Program-made: the position numbers and the translations under genes
From: Pristionchus mayeri
Taxonomy: Eukaryota > Nematoda > Chromadorea > Rhabditida > Neodiplogasteridae
Direction of reading: 5' to 3'
Length of the DNA: 64,000 nucleotides
Assembly: GCA_036245805.1 (NCBI GenBank)
Contig: BTRK01000003.1
Span: 32,939,215 to 33,003,214 of the forward strand
Part shown: one piece after another, positions 33,748-45,700 of the stretch
Layout: each line of letters opens with the position of its first letter
Numbering within the stretch: the stretch's first letter is position 1
Notes under the pieces: generated by a model
What the model was told of the DNA's origin: nothing
Database searches by the model: none
Seen by the model: only the letters and a program-made list of their open reading frames with translations

Positions 33748-34083
33748 ATGGCTTCTACTACTGAGGTAATTCACTTTTTGGAAGTAGGGTGAGAGTCTTA
33801 CAAATAATTTACTTTTGCGACGCGAAAAATCAGACCAGAGACCATAGAATAACTAGAGAACAGACTTCCCACTCAATATATTGTATCTACTTCTAGGACG
33901 CCCCGACTCCTGGAGTGAAGAACATCACGGAAGGTATCGGCGGTGCGGCGAAGCGAAAAAAAAATTAAAAAAAAAAAAAATTACTATATTCGTTCTTAAA
34001 TCACCTTCGCAAGTGATGATGTTTCAGGACTCGTTGCTGGCGCCATCAAGATCTCGCTCGACAACGATATCTGGTCGCTCTAG
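33748..34083 (+). CDS. Putative short spliced gene MASTTE-DAPTPGVKN, unknown function
   Basis: Exon 1 is 33748-33765 (MASTTE, donor GTAATT). Exon 2 is 33897-33933 after TTCTAG (DAPTPGVKNITE, donor GTATCG). Exon 3 is 34028-34083 after GTTTCAG (GLVAGAIKISLDNDIWSL, TAG). Phases agree across both introns, giving about 37 residues. A GTCAGC after the TAG and a TTGCAG at 34196 hint at further exons. The first eight bases lie in IR1 and the rest in IR2. The mirror copy (about 44643-44830, -) lacks the ATG because the arm ends at 44970. I do not recognise the family. Confidence 0.4.
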
Positions 34084-34401
34084 GTCAGCACTTTTCCTTG
34101 TTCAAGCTACTGTAGTTTCGTCTTTTTTTTTCTTTTTTTGTTTTTCCCTTCCGTTTTGTCCTTTGTCATCTTGCCAATAACATTTCCCTCTTGCAGTAGG
34201 AGAAAATCTCGTCCCTCTACGAGAAGCTGAATGTAATGCATCGCGCCTGGTGCCCCCGGTTACAGGGACAAGGTACCACCCTGTTTCTTTTTTTAAAAAT
34301 AATAAACTAGTCTGATTGAGCCCCCGCCTTTCGCGGGTGCTCCCGTGCCAGTAGAGTAGGTTTCGCAATCACTCGTGGCGAAGCTTGCTCTGGTTCCTTC
34401 C

Positions 34402-34482
34402 AACCATTAGGTGGGCAATTCCTCATAAACTAGTCGGGATACTGGGATACAGTGGTTGTTGCCCACCTACTGGTTGGAAGAT
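34402..34482. repeat. Short foldback with TTGCCCACCTA ends
   Basis: CCAACCATTAGGTGGGCAA and the inverse TTGCCCACCTACTGGTTGG flank about 45 bp. It resembles a tiny MITE. A mirror copy lies at 44245-44325. Confidence 0.6.
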
Positions 34483-34652
34483 ACTAGAGTGTTTACGAGC
34501 GCTCTCTGTTTCATGACCGATTTCATAATCCGAATAAACGCCATCACGCTACGCTTTAAATATAAGTATATGATAGTGGAGGCATCATGCTTTCGATACT
34601 TGCATGCCTTCGGTAAAATTGTTTAACTCCCTGCACAATTATCTACTTTCAG

Positions 34653-34887
34653 GACGTTCAAGGCCGTGGGATTCGTCCAAGTTCAGAAGAACTTCGACCC
34701 TTGGAGATCGAATCTCGTGAAGGAATGGGACGTCGAAGAACACGGAAGAGCTAATGGAAACATGACTGCAACCACACGCACACTGGATCGACCATATTGT
34801 TTTGTTGTTTTTGTTGCACCACCTTGTTGTTTGCGATTATTTGTTGAATCCTCAAGTTGTTCTTTTATTGATGTTTTGAGTCAGTGA
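34653..34887 (+). CDS. Putative terminal exon (TFKAVGFVQVQKNFDPW), unknown function
   Basis: After a CTACTTTCAG acceptor the frame reads TFKAVGFVQVQKNFDPWRS then NLVKEWDVEEHGRANG and runs to a stop at 34887. A RTFKAVVLMT reading near 19350 is a possible relative. It may belong with the upstream MASTTE gene through an exon at about 34196-34260 (EKISSLYEKLNVMHRAW). The mirror copy is at 43840-44074 (-). Confidence 0.35.
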
Positions 34888-35157
34888 TAAACAAAAAACC
34901 ATTGAATTCACTTTGAACTCGAAGGGAAGCCGACAATTTTTCTTACAGTAATCCAGAGCGAGTAAGGAAAGATGCTCTTCTAATAGTGCCACTAATTCCA
35001 ATCTTTTACGTACTTCTTATTATTCTACTAAGAAGGTGCTAAATAATATTCCTTTAGTAAAAGTGTTAGTTTTTTTTTTCCAGAGTTAACCCGTATTTGT
35101 TAGTGACCGTTGGATTTTGAGGGGAGATAGAGAACCGCAAACAGCAGACGCCCATCT

Positions 35158-35229
35158 GACCATATGTCCTAGTGGATAAGGGATTTGTCTTGCGATCCGT
35201 CGGTCGTGGGTTCGACCCCCACCCAAAGC
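35158..35229 (+). tRNA. Degenerate tRNA-like sequence
   Basis: A box-A-like TGTCCTAGTGGATAAGG and a perfect T-arm (GTGGG TTCGACC CCCAC) lie at tRNA spacing. The acceptor ends (GACCATA and CCAAAGC) do not pair, and no five-pair anticodon stem with a seven-base loop fits, so the isotype cannot be assigned. It is a tRNA pseudogene or the head of a SINE. The mirror copy is at 43498-43569 (-). Confidence 0.55.
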
Positions 35230-35359
35230 TTCTATTTATTGCTAATCTATCTTCACTTTTCGAACACCTCTTCTTCCCCAGTACAGTATCCCAAATTTAA
35301 AACCTTTCGAATTTGCGCGCATTGCCTGCGCTGATTGCAAAGCTTTGAGAGACCATAGC

Positions 35360-35472
35360 GACTCTTAGAGGCTTCTATAGCATTTCGTACAAAGTGATCT
35401 GTGATCGGATGAGTGTCCTCTACAACACCCTTTTGCCAGTTCGGGTTGCTGGACATTCCCCGGAGCACTCCT
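35360..35472 (+). mobile_element. Partial MITE A copy
   Basis: The right end ACATTCCCCGGAGCACTCCT is followed by TTAA (35473-35476). Internal TTCGTACAAAGTGATCTGTG matches the MITE A interior at 20155. The left end is lost or diverged. A mirror copy starts at 43255. Confidence 0.6.
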
Positions 35473-35479
35473 TTAAGAA

Positions 35480-36000
35480 GATTAATATTAATGTTTATAC
35501 TATTACTGTTCATACAAGTACAATCAATACATTATATATTTATTATATATTTTACTGGCAAATCCGTGTGAATGAAAATAATTATCTCTTGGGTGTACGT
35601 TGAAAGGTCGTAGATTTTTTCGGTAGAGATACAAAACGTGGGTGAGCATGGAGAACCGGACCTAGATAAAGGTGCGGAGGGGAGCCGGAGGGCCTGTGGG
35701 GGACGACCGCTTTGGGGGAACGGGATCTGGAGAGGGACAAACTACTGGACTTCAAGGATTAGCAGCGGTTGAACGTCTGTAACTAAACATTTCAATTATG
35801 AAATGGTTTGCCAACTTCTGATGATTGTGGAGTCGGCGGAAAATATAATTATATAAATATCCTCCAATATTCTCCTCCGGTAATACGTATGAAGTCTTGA
35901 GCGATCTTTTGAGTTCTACCCAGGCGGCTTCAATTCCTAAACAAATTGATTTTAAAGTATTTGGGGTTAAACAGGGTTTTGTCATTGTAATATTAGTTAC
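35480..36000. other. No gene recognised
   Basis: AT-rich, then a purine-rich stretch (35660-35740). The 77-codon minus-strand frame at 35752-35985 shows no domain. Confidence 0.35.
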
Positions 36001-36019
36001 CCAACTTCACATTATACTT

Positions 36020-36460
36020 TGGAACCTCTATATTGATTTGGAACCTCTAAATTGATCGGACCTCTAAATTGATTTGGAACCTCTAAATTGACATTCAACA
36101 TTCAAGGTGAAATAATATCCAATTTGTTTAAAAATTGAACCTCTAAATTGATTAAACCTCTAAATTGAATTGGAACCTCTAAATTGATCTGACCTCTAAA
36201 TTGATTTGGAACCTCTAATTTGACGAACCTCTAAATTGACATGGAACCTCTAAATTGAAACGGTGCCTCAGCACCCTTTGGAACCTCTAATTTGACGAAG
36301 TATATTTGTGGAACCTCTAAATTGATTTGGAACCTCTAATTTGACAAGATATTTTTTGGAACCTCTAAATTGATTTAGAACCTCTAATTTGACGAGCTAT
36401 TTTTTGGAACCTCTAAATTGATTTGGAACCTCTAATTTGATTTGGGACCTCTAAACTTAA
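36020..36460 (+). repeat. About 20-bp minisatellite (GGAACCTCTAAATTGATTT)
   Basis: Roughly 20 irregular units alternate AACCTCTAAATTGA and AACCTCTAATTTGA, broken by short unique inserts such as GGTGCCTCAGCACC. The mirror array is at 42268-42708, and a related array at 45752-45912. Confidence 0.9.
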
Positions 36461-37840
36461 ACAGAGCCCTACAATTAACTACAACCAACAAAAACGCTGT
36501 GAAAAGGTCTACTACGTGAGTGTTCGTTCCAATTCCACTTCACATTACAACGATTATCCCCATCGCTAATTATTCCAGCTTGTCCCAGGGAAAAAATAAT
36601 TTAATTTATAGAAAAAATAATCGTCGCACTGTCATTATTGCAAAGTAGACATCATACATTCATTCCAATCCTTGCCTTCCGCCTCACCTAAAAAAATCTT
36701 CTGTGCAGCGAGTGAAGCGGAGCGGAGTCGAGGTCATCATGACAAGTCGGATACGAGTTACACTACCGTTATGTACTGGCTTAACAGAGAGCAGGCATAA
36801 TGATTGGACTGCGTAGCACTGATAACAATATCAACAATCAATCGTGCGGTATTTCCTACCCGCAAGGCACTGAGCGTAAAATATGAGACATAGCTACCAT
36901 AGCGCGCAGCCCCATATACCTAGGGACCACAAGCTCCGCCCACATGCCTCTGACACGATGGCAATCGAAAGCAAGACAGAGCAATCACAGCGTTCATTCT
37001 TAACCAAATGACTTGATCAAAAAAGAATTCAAAAGCTCTTCCGATGTGCTTTCGATATTTCACTATTCAAAAAACAGTTCTTGCAGCTGTCGTGTTGAAA
37101 ATTCGAACTTTATAACGCGATACATCGTTTTTCACAGAATTTTCTCTATGCGTGAGCAGTGAAATTATGGTACACTGTTTGAATAGTGAAAATATGATAG
37201 CCAGCAACCATTCAAACAAGTTCGTGGAAAAAAAATCGAACAAATATTCATTTCCCTGTTTGTGATTCTATGTAAACCAGTCGGTGCCTGTGCTAAACGA
37301 TTGCCGTATTCCTCTCTCCCTCTCCTCCCTCTCCTCTCGCTCTTTTCTGACCCGGCGTGAATAGAGAGCGCGCGCTCCAGATGAGAGTTCGGCCGCTTCA
37401 ATCGTTGCCTTACCTTACAGGGGTAAGGCGCAACCGTGAGAGGGCGAAGCCCTGCTCAAATTTTTGGCGATTTGACTGGGGAAGGGTCGGAATAGGCTCC
37501 GCCCCTCTCTCCCTCGTCTCGTTTTTCTACAGCTCAAGGTCGACACCATTTCAAGTACCTTTTGAGCTCTAATGTGATTCTGAGAAAAGATATCGACAAA
37601 CTTCTAAAAACATGATCTTATTTGCATCCCAGCGGGCAGTTTGAACATAGTTAGGGCGGCATAGCTTCATTTCGGCTGTACCCCTTGTGGCCCCTACATA
37701 TACCGAGGAGATCATGTTCGACTGTAATGACATGTTGCATTCGACGTTAAACAGTACACTTGTACGCAGTCCTCCTTACGCTGTCCCACCACGAGTGCCC
37801 TATTCATGCAACTAGCGCCACTGGTACTAATCATAAATAC
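36461..37840. other. Gene-poor stretch inside IR2
   Basis: It holds dispersed fragments, for example AAGTCGGATACGAGTTACAC at 36753, related to the GTTGGATACGAC block at 18058. A CT-rich tract is at 37310-37345, and a small palindrome GCCTTACC..GGTAAGGC at 37408-37428. I cannot support a gene. Confidence 0.35.
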
Positions 37841-38366
37841 ATAACTAACCAGAATGTTCTCCGTGTTAGCTTCGATGCCGTCGACGAACAGGGCTGAGAA
37901 GTTAGAGTTGGCGAGAAGTCCTCAATGCAGAAAGAGAGTCTTAGATTCGAAAACAGAAAGATCTTGTGATTTTTTTGTCCAACACTTTTTGTGTTTCACT
38001 AATCTATCAAGCATTTTTATTTTAAAGTGTCGCTGATTCTTCCTTTGGTAGTATTGTCACAAAAATTCAAAACATTTCCAGAATTATGAGCTCTAAATCA
38101 AAGATGTGTTTCATGAAATTTATATCTGAGAGAATTCACCATTGGCCGTACAGCGAAAAATAAAGTACTGATTTTAAGATCTCCCTAGGGTATTTCGAAG
38201 CAGAGATGACGAAAAAATAAGTTTCAAGATTGGGGAATGTGAATTATCATCGGAAAATCCGTGTTTGAATCGTTCGAAAAATATCGGATTTCGAATTCTC
38301 GATTTTGCTCAAATTTGGGCACCTGAAAGTGTGGATTTTCGAACAAGTGAAGATGCGCATTCTTCA

Positions 38367-39016
38367 TGAAGTAAAGAATACTTCCACGTAAATAAGAAAA
38401 TGTACATACAAGCTTCTGTGCGCACTTCTATGTTCGAGTTTTTGACATTGAACATTGCAAAATTGGTAATATAGATAAACATTTTACGATTGAAATCGAC
38501 TGAAATCAAGTCAATTTGGTGATTTCACACCACAATGCAATTTATAATGCAAAAATTAAGCAGTAAAAATGGCGGATATCTTATTTCGTAAAAACAATGA
38601 CTCAAATGCTCGATTTTCCCAACGTTTACCCACTGAAATTTCAGCTAATTCGCTCTGATAACTATCGCTATTTATAGTGAGATATGAGAGAGTAGTAGAT
38701 TAAAACATTAAACAAAAATATGTTCGACAGCTGCTCCACTTTCAAAGATATTTTGGATCCAATTTAGTCAAAATCTAGATTTCTTAAAATAATTGATCAG
38801 ATATACTAGCGATCGTAGCGATAAAGAATACTTCCACGTAAATAAGAAAATGCACATATAAGCTTCTGTACGCACTTCTAGATTCGGGTTTTTGAGATTC
38901 AACATTGCAAAATTGGTAATATCGACAAACATGTTATGATTGAAATCGACTGAAATCAAGTTAATTTGGTGATTTCACACCACAATGCAATTTATAATGC
39001 AAAAATAAAGCAACAA
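38367..39016 (+). repeat. Direct repeat pair of about 195 bp
   Basis: The copies at 38367-38565 and 38820-39016 share AAGAATACTTCCACGTAAAT, GCACTTCTA, and GGTGATTTCACACCACAATG. The second copy crosses the inner end of the IR2 arm at 38946/38947. Confidence 0.8.
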
Positions 39017-39780
39017 ATTCGGCTCATTAGTACGTAAATACGCAACTAGCCGCCTAAAGGCGGCTAGGAGGTGGCATGTGTATTTTTTACAGGGGATTCT
39101 TTGAGAGAATAAATGTGCTCGCCCCACGCACACATTTCTCATTTATACGGCTTATATCTTTTCTCTCTTATCTCTAGGACCGATCTCTATCCTAACTCTT
39201 GTACTGGATCTATTGGATTTCTAGGACCCTGTCCTCCTCCTCTCTCTAAGACTCCTATCTTGGGACCCTCTCCTCCCCCTCCGGTCTCTCGGATCGTCTC
39301 CTCTCCTCTCTTATCTCTAGTACAGTCTCAATCTCTAGGACCCTCTCCCCCTCTCCTATCTCTAGGACCCTCTCCCCCTCTCCTATCTCTAGGACCCTCT
39401 CCCCCTCTCCTATCTCTAGGACCCTCTCCTCCCCCTTCTGCTATCTCTATGGCACTCTCCCCCCCCCTCTCCTATATCTAGGACCCTCTCATCCCCCTCT
39501 CCTATCTCTAGGACCCTTCCTTCAGTCTTCCCCTTTCCCCTCCCTCCCTCCCCCCTCTTTTCCCTCTCCCCCTCCCCCCTCCATACCGCTCGCCCTCCTC
39601 GAGTGAACGGAAAATGACTCTCTCCAATCTCCACACTCTCTCAATATCAATTATCTCGCCCCCCCCCCCCTCCCTCTCCCCGGACAAAGGAATTCGATAA
39701 TCCAATTAATTGTTACCGATTTTGCTGACAGGAAAATATCGTCTCTCCCCTATATATATTGACTAGCCGTTGGCATCCGC
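38947..39780. other. IR2 spacer with pyrimidine-rich minisatellite
   Basis: A perfect hairpin CTAGCCGCC-TAAA-GGCGGCTAG lies at 39047-39068. From about 39170 to 39680 the plus strand is almost entirely C and T. Within it a 27-bp unit (CTATCTCTAGGACCCTCTCC and CCCTCTC) repeats about seven times at 39300-39520. Long frames here, such as 39113-39481, reflect composition. Confidence 0.85.
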
Positions 39781-42700
39781 ATTTCAATCATAACATGTTT
39801 GTCGATATTACCAATTTTGCAATGTTGAATCTCAAAAACCCGAATCTAGAAGTGCGTACAGAAGCTTATATGTGCATTTTCTTATTTACGTGGAAGTATT
39901 CTTTATCGCTACGATCGCTAGTATATCTGATCAATTATTTTAAGAAATCTAGATTTTGACTAAATTGGATCCAAAATATCTTTGAAAGTGGAGCAGCTGT
40001 CGAACATATTTTTGTTTAATGTTTTAATCTACTACTCTCTCATATCTCACTATAAATAGCGATAGTTATCAGAGCGAATTAGCTGAAATTTCAGTGGGTA
40101 AACGTTGGGAAAATCGAGCATTTGAGTCATTGTTTTTACGAAATAAGATATCCGCCATTTTTACTGCTTAATTTTTGCATTATAAATTGCATTGTGGTGT
40201 GAAATCACCAAATTGACTTGATTTCAGTCGATTTCAATCGTAAAATGTTTATCTATATTACCAATTTTGCAATGTTCAATGTCAAAAACTCGAACATAGA
40301 AGTGCGCACAGAAGCTTGTATGTACATTTTCTTATTTACGTGGAAGTATTCTTTACTTCATGAAGAATGCGCATCTTCACTTGTTCGAAAATCCACACTT
40401 TCAGGTGCCCAAATTTGAGCAAAATCGAGAATTCGAAATCCGATATTTTTCGAACGATTCAAACACGGATTTTCCGATGATAATTCACATTCCCCAATCT
40501 TGAAACTTATTTTTTCGTCATCTCTGCTTCGAAATACCCTAGGGAGATCTTAAAATCAGTACTTTATTTTTCGCTGTACGGCCAATGGTGAATTCTCTCA
40601 GATATAAATTTCATGAAACACATCTTTGATTTAGAGCTCATAATTCTGGAAATGTTTTGAATTTTTGTGACAATACTACCAAAGGAAGAATCAGCGACAC
40701 TTTAAAATAAAAATGCTTGATAGATTAGTGAAACACAAAAAGTGTTGGACAAAAAAATCACAAGATCTTTCTGTTTTCGAATCTAAGACTCTCTTTCTGC
40801 ATTGAGGACTTCTCGCCAACTCTAACTTCTCAGCCCTGTTCGTCGACGGCATCGAAGCTAACACGGAGAACATTCTGGTTAGTTATGTATTTATGATTAG
40901 TACCAGTGGCGCTAGTTGCATGAATAGGGCACTCGTGGTGGGACAGCGTAAGGAGGACTGCGTACAAGTGTACTGTTTAACGTCGAATGCAACATGTCAT
41001 TACAGTCGAACATGATCTCCTCGGTATATGTAGGGGCCACAAGGGGTACAGCCGAAATGAAGCTATGCCGCCCTAACTATGCTCAAACTGCCCGCTGGGA
41101 TGCAAATAAGATCATGTTTTTAGAAGTTTGTCGATATCTTTTCTCAGAATCATATTAGAGCTCAAAAGGTACTTGAAATGGTGTCGACCTTGAGCTGTAG
41201 AAAAACGAGACGAGGGAGAGAGGGGCGGAGCCTATTCCGACCCTTCCCCAGTCAAATCGCCAAAAATTTGAGCAGGGCTTCGCCCTCTCACGGTTGCGCC
41301 TTACCCCTGTAAGGTAAGGCAACGATTGAAGCGGCCGAACTCTCATCTGGAGCGCGCGCTCTCTATTCACGCCGGGTCAGAAAAGAGCGAGAGGAGAGGG
41401 AGGAGAGGGAGAGAGGAATACGGCAATCGTTTAGCACAGGCACCGACTGGTTTACATAGAATCACAAACAGGGAAATGAATATTTGTTCGATTTTTTTTC
41501 CACGAACTTGTTTGAATGGTTGCTGGCTATCATATTTTCACTATTCAAACAGTGTACCATAATTTCACTGCTCACGCATAGAGAAAATTCTGTGAAAAAC
41601 GATGTATCGCGTTATAAAGTTCGAATTTTCAACACGACAGCTGCAAGAACTGTTTTTTGAATAGTGAAATATCGAAAGCACATCGGAAGAGCTTTTGAAT
41701 TCTTTTTTGATCAAGTCATTTGGTTAAGAATGAACGCTGTGATTGCTCTGTCTTGCTTTCGATTGCCATCGTGTCAGAGGCATGTGGGCGGAGCTTGTGG
41801 TCCCTAGGTATATGGGGCTGCGCGCTATGGTAGCTATGTCTCATATTTTACGCTCAGTGCCTTGCGGGTAGGAAATACCGCACGATTGATTGTTGATATT
41901 GTTATCAGTGCTACGCAGTCCAATCATTATGCCTGCTCTCTGTTAAGCCAGTACATAACGGTAGTGTAACTCGTATCCGACTTGTCATGATGACCTCGAC
42001 TCCGCTCCGCTTCACTCGCTGCACAGAAGATTTTTTTAGGTGAGGCGGAAGGCAAGGATTGGAATGAATGTATGATGTCTACTTTGCAATAATGACAGTG
42101 CGACGATTATTTTTTCTATAAATTAAATTATTTTTTCCCTGGGACAAGCTGGAATAATTAGCGATGGGGATAATCGTTGTAATGTGAAGTGGAATTGGAA
42201 CGAACACTCACGTAGTAGACCTTTTCACAGCGTTTTTGTTGGTTGTAGTTAATTGTAGGGCTCTGTTTAAGTTTAGAGGTCCCAAATCAAATTAGAGGTT
42301 CCAAATCAATTTAGAGGTTCCAAAAAATAGCTCGTCAAATTAGAGGTTCTAAATCAATTTAGAGGTTCCAAAAAATATCTTGTCAAATTAGAGGTTCCAA
42401 ATCAATTTAGAGGTTCCACAAATATACTTCGTCAAATTAGAGGTTCCAAAGGGTGCTGAGGCACCGTTTCAATTTAGAGGTTCCATGTCAATTTAGAGGT
42501 TCGTCAAATTAGAGGTTCCAAATCAATTTAGAGGTCAGATCAATTTAGAGGTTCCAATTCAATTTAGAGGTTTAATCAATTTAGAGGTTCAATTTTTAAA
42601 CAAATTGGATATTATTTCACCTTGAATGTTGAATGTCAATTTAGAGGTTCCAAATCAATTTAGAGGTCCGATCAATTTAGAGGTTCCAAATCAATATAGA

Positions 42701-44970
42701 GGTTCCAAAGTATAATGTGAAGTTGGGTAACTAATATTACAATGACAAAACCCTGTTTAACCCCAAATACTTTAAAATCAATTTGTTTAGGAATTGAAGC
42801 CGCCTGGGTAGAACTCAAAAGATCGCTCAAGACTTCATACGTATTACCGGAGGAGAATATTGGAGGATATTTATATAATTATATTTTCCGCCGACTCCAC
42901 AATCATCAGAAGTTGGCAAACCATTTCATAATTGAAATGTTTAGTTACAGACGTTCAACCGCTGCTAATCCTTGAAGTCCAGTAGTTTGTCCCTCTCCAG
43001 ATCCCGTTCCCCCAAAGCGGTCGTCCCCCACAGGCCCTCCGGCTCCCCTCCGCACCTTTATCTAGGTCCGGTTCTCCATGCTCACCCACGTTTTGTATCT
43101 CTACCGAAAAAATCTACGACCTTTCAACGTACACCCAAGAGATAATTATTTTCATTCACACGGATTTGCCAGTAAAATATATAATAAATATATAATGTAT
43201 TGATTGTACTTGTATGAACAGTAATAGTATAAACATTAATATTAATCTTCTTAAAGGAGTGCTCCGGGGAATGTCCAGCAACCCGAACTGGCAAAAGGGT
43301 GTTGTAGAGGACACTCATCCGATCACAGATCACTTTGTACGAAATGCTATAGAAGCCTCTAAGAGTCGCTATGGTCTCTCAAAGCTTTGCAATCAGCGCA
43401 GGCAATGCGCGCAAATTCGAAAGGTTTTAAATTTGGGATACTGTACTGGGGAAGAAGAGGTGTTCGAAAAGTGAAGATAGATTAGCAATAAATAGAAGCT
43501 TTGGGTGGGGGTCGAACCCACGACCGACGGATCGCAAGACAAATCCCTTATCCACTAGGACATATGGTCAGATGGGCGTCTGCTGTTTGCGGTTCTCTAT
43601 CTCCCCTCAAAATCCAACGGTCACTAACAAATACGGGTTAACTCTGGAAAAAAAAAACTAACACTTTTACTAAAGGAATATTATTTAGCACCTTCTTAGT
43701 AGAATAATAAGAAGTACGTAAAAGATTGGAATTAGTGGCACTATTAGAAGAGCATCTTTCCTTACTCGCTCTGGATTACTGTAAGAAAAATTGTCGGCTT
43801 CCCTTCGAGTTCAAAGTGAATTCAATGGTTTTTTGTTTATCACTGACTCAAAACATCAATAAAAGAACAACTTGAGGATTCAACAAATAATCGCAAACAA
43901 CAAGGTGGTGCAACAAAAACAACAAAACAATATGGTCGATCCAGTGTGCGTGTGGTTGCAGTCATGTTTCCATTAGCTCTTCCGTGTTCTTCGACGTCCC
44001 ATTCCTTCACGAGATTCGATCTCCAAGGGTCGAAGTTCTTCTGAACTTGGACGAATCCCACGGCCTTGAACGTCCTGAAAGTAGATAATTGTGCAGGGAG
44101 TTAAACAATTTTACCGAAGGCATGCAAGTATCGAAAGCATGATGCCTCCACTATCATATACTTATATTTAAAGCGTAGCGTGATGGCGTTTATTCGGATT
44201 ATGAAATCGGTCATGAAACAGAGAGCGCTCGTAAACACTCTAGTATCTTCCAACCAGTAGGTGGGCAACAACCACTGTATCCCAGTATCCCGACTAGTTT
44301 ATGAGGAATTGCCCACCTAATGGTTGGAAGGAACCAGAGCAAGCTTCGCCACGAGTGATTGCGAAACCTACTCTACTGGCACGGGAGCACCCGCGAAAGG
44401 CGGGGGCTCAATCAGACTAGTTTATTATTTTTAAAAAAAGAAACAGGGTGGTACCTTGTCCCTGTAACCGGGGGCACCAGGCGCGATGCATTACATTCAG
44501 CTTCTCGTAGAGGGACGAGATTTTCTCCTACTGCAAGAGGGAAATGTTATTGGCAAGATGACAAAGGACAAAACGGAAGGGAAAAACAAAAAAAGAAAAA
44601 AAAAGACGAAACTACAGTAGCTTGAACAAGGAAAAGTGCTGACCTAGAGCGACCAGATATCGTTGTCGAGCGAGATCTTGATGGCGCCAGCAACGAGTCC
44701 TGAAACATCATCACTTGCGAAGGTGATTTAAGAACGAATATAGTAATTTTTTTTTTTTTAATTTTTTTTTCGCTTCGCCGCACCGCCGATACCTTCCGTG
44801 ATGTTCTTCACTCCAGGAGTCGGGGCGTCCTAGAAGTAGATACAATATATTGAGTGGGAAGTCTGTTCTCTAGTTATTCTATGGTCTCTGGTCCGATTTT
44901 TCGCGTCGCAAAAGTAAATTATTTGTAAGACTCTCACCCTACTTCCAAAAAGTGAATTACCTCAGTAGTA
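39781..44970 (-). repeat. Palindrome IR2, right arm (5,190 bp)
   Basis: Inverse of 33756-38946. It carries mirror copies of the unknown gene exons (43840-44074, about 44643-44830), the tRNA-like sequence (43498-43569), partial MITE A (from 43255) and the 20-bp minisatellite (42268-42708). It ends at CTCAGTAGTA, just before the start codon of the left copy would be reached. Confidence 0.97.
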
Positions 44971-45700
44971 TGATACTTTTTTAAGGAGAATATTTACTTT
45001 AATATTACCCTACATATTCTGAGTTATCATAAGAACCAACTGGATACGCCTCTTGCGTGGTATTGGGTGAGGAAAACGTGATAGTGGCGACTCACTTTTA
45101 GCAATCCGCCAATTCGATTCCTTTCTGCGCTTCTTCGCTTCTCCATGGTCACGCACTCGTATGTTGAACTCCTCGCGATGCTCTGGATATAAACCAAGAT
45201 AAATATTCGAAACACGATAATTAGATACCGAATAAACAGGAACGACAATACATGATAGCAAAGAGAGTGGGAAAATAGCACGATCAACTAACAAAGGGGG
45301 TTCCAGCGCAGGGCGAGTGAGTCAACTACAGCGTCGAAAAGCTGTTTGTTAATAAAAAATGCTAAGAAACGATTTTTATAATAAAACAGCTATTTAACGC
45401 GGTTAACAATCAAAATCGCGTTTAGACTGGTCAGAAAAACGCGTTACGCTGCTACGTCGAAAATGGAACGATTTTGGTGCTCCAAGTAAGTTAACGCTAT
45501 AAAAATCGATAGAGTACGCATCAAATTATCACAATTCAATAAACGCAGAATGAAAATAAAGCAAAAACAAACATTAGAAGGGGAAGAAACTGAGGCTCGA
45601 ATGAAGGCTTCAGTTTGCGATTTGTTGGCTAATTGCCAAGCCAATACCGTATTCACTTGAGAGCGCTAAATTTTCGTTGCGTGAGTTTTCATGTATGAAT
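44971..45700. other. No gene recognised
   Basis: Unique AT-rich sequence between IR2 and the MITE A remnants. Two overlapping minus-strand frames of about 90 codons (45010-45294) in different frames show no family motif. Confidence 0.35.

Larger units (their letters stand above)
30011..33755 (-). repeat. Palindrome IR1, right arm (3,745 bp)
   Basis: Inverse of 25668-29412, nearly identical. It ends at 33755, directly against the first base of palindrome IR2. Confidence 0.97.
33756..38946 (+). repeat. Palindrome IR2, left arm (5,191 bp)
   Basis: Inverse of 39781-44970. Coordinates sum to 78727, with a one-base shift in the poly-A tract near 33960. Isolated differences are visible (AATCAGACC at 33826 versus AATCGGACC in the mirror; GAACATAG at 37645 versus GAGCATAG), so identity is well above 99 %. 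The spacer is 834 bp. Confidence 0.97.

Noticed and set aside
34102..34368. 88-codon minus-strand lysine-rich-ending frame, mirrored at 44359-44625
   Set aside because: It runs antisense through poly-pyrimidine intron-like sequence between the putative MASTTE exons.
39113..39481. 122-codon serine/proline/leucine-rich frame
   Set aside because: It lies wholly in the C/T-rich minisatellite, so the frame is compositional.
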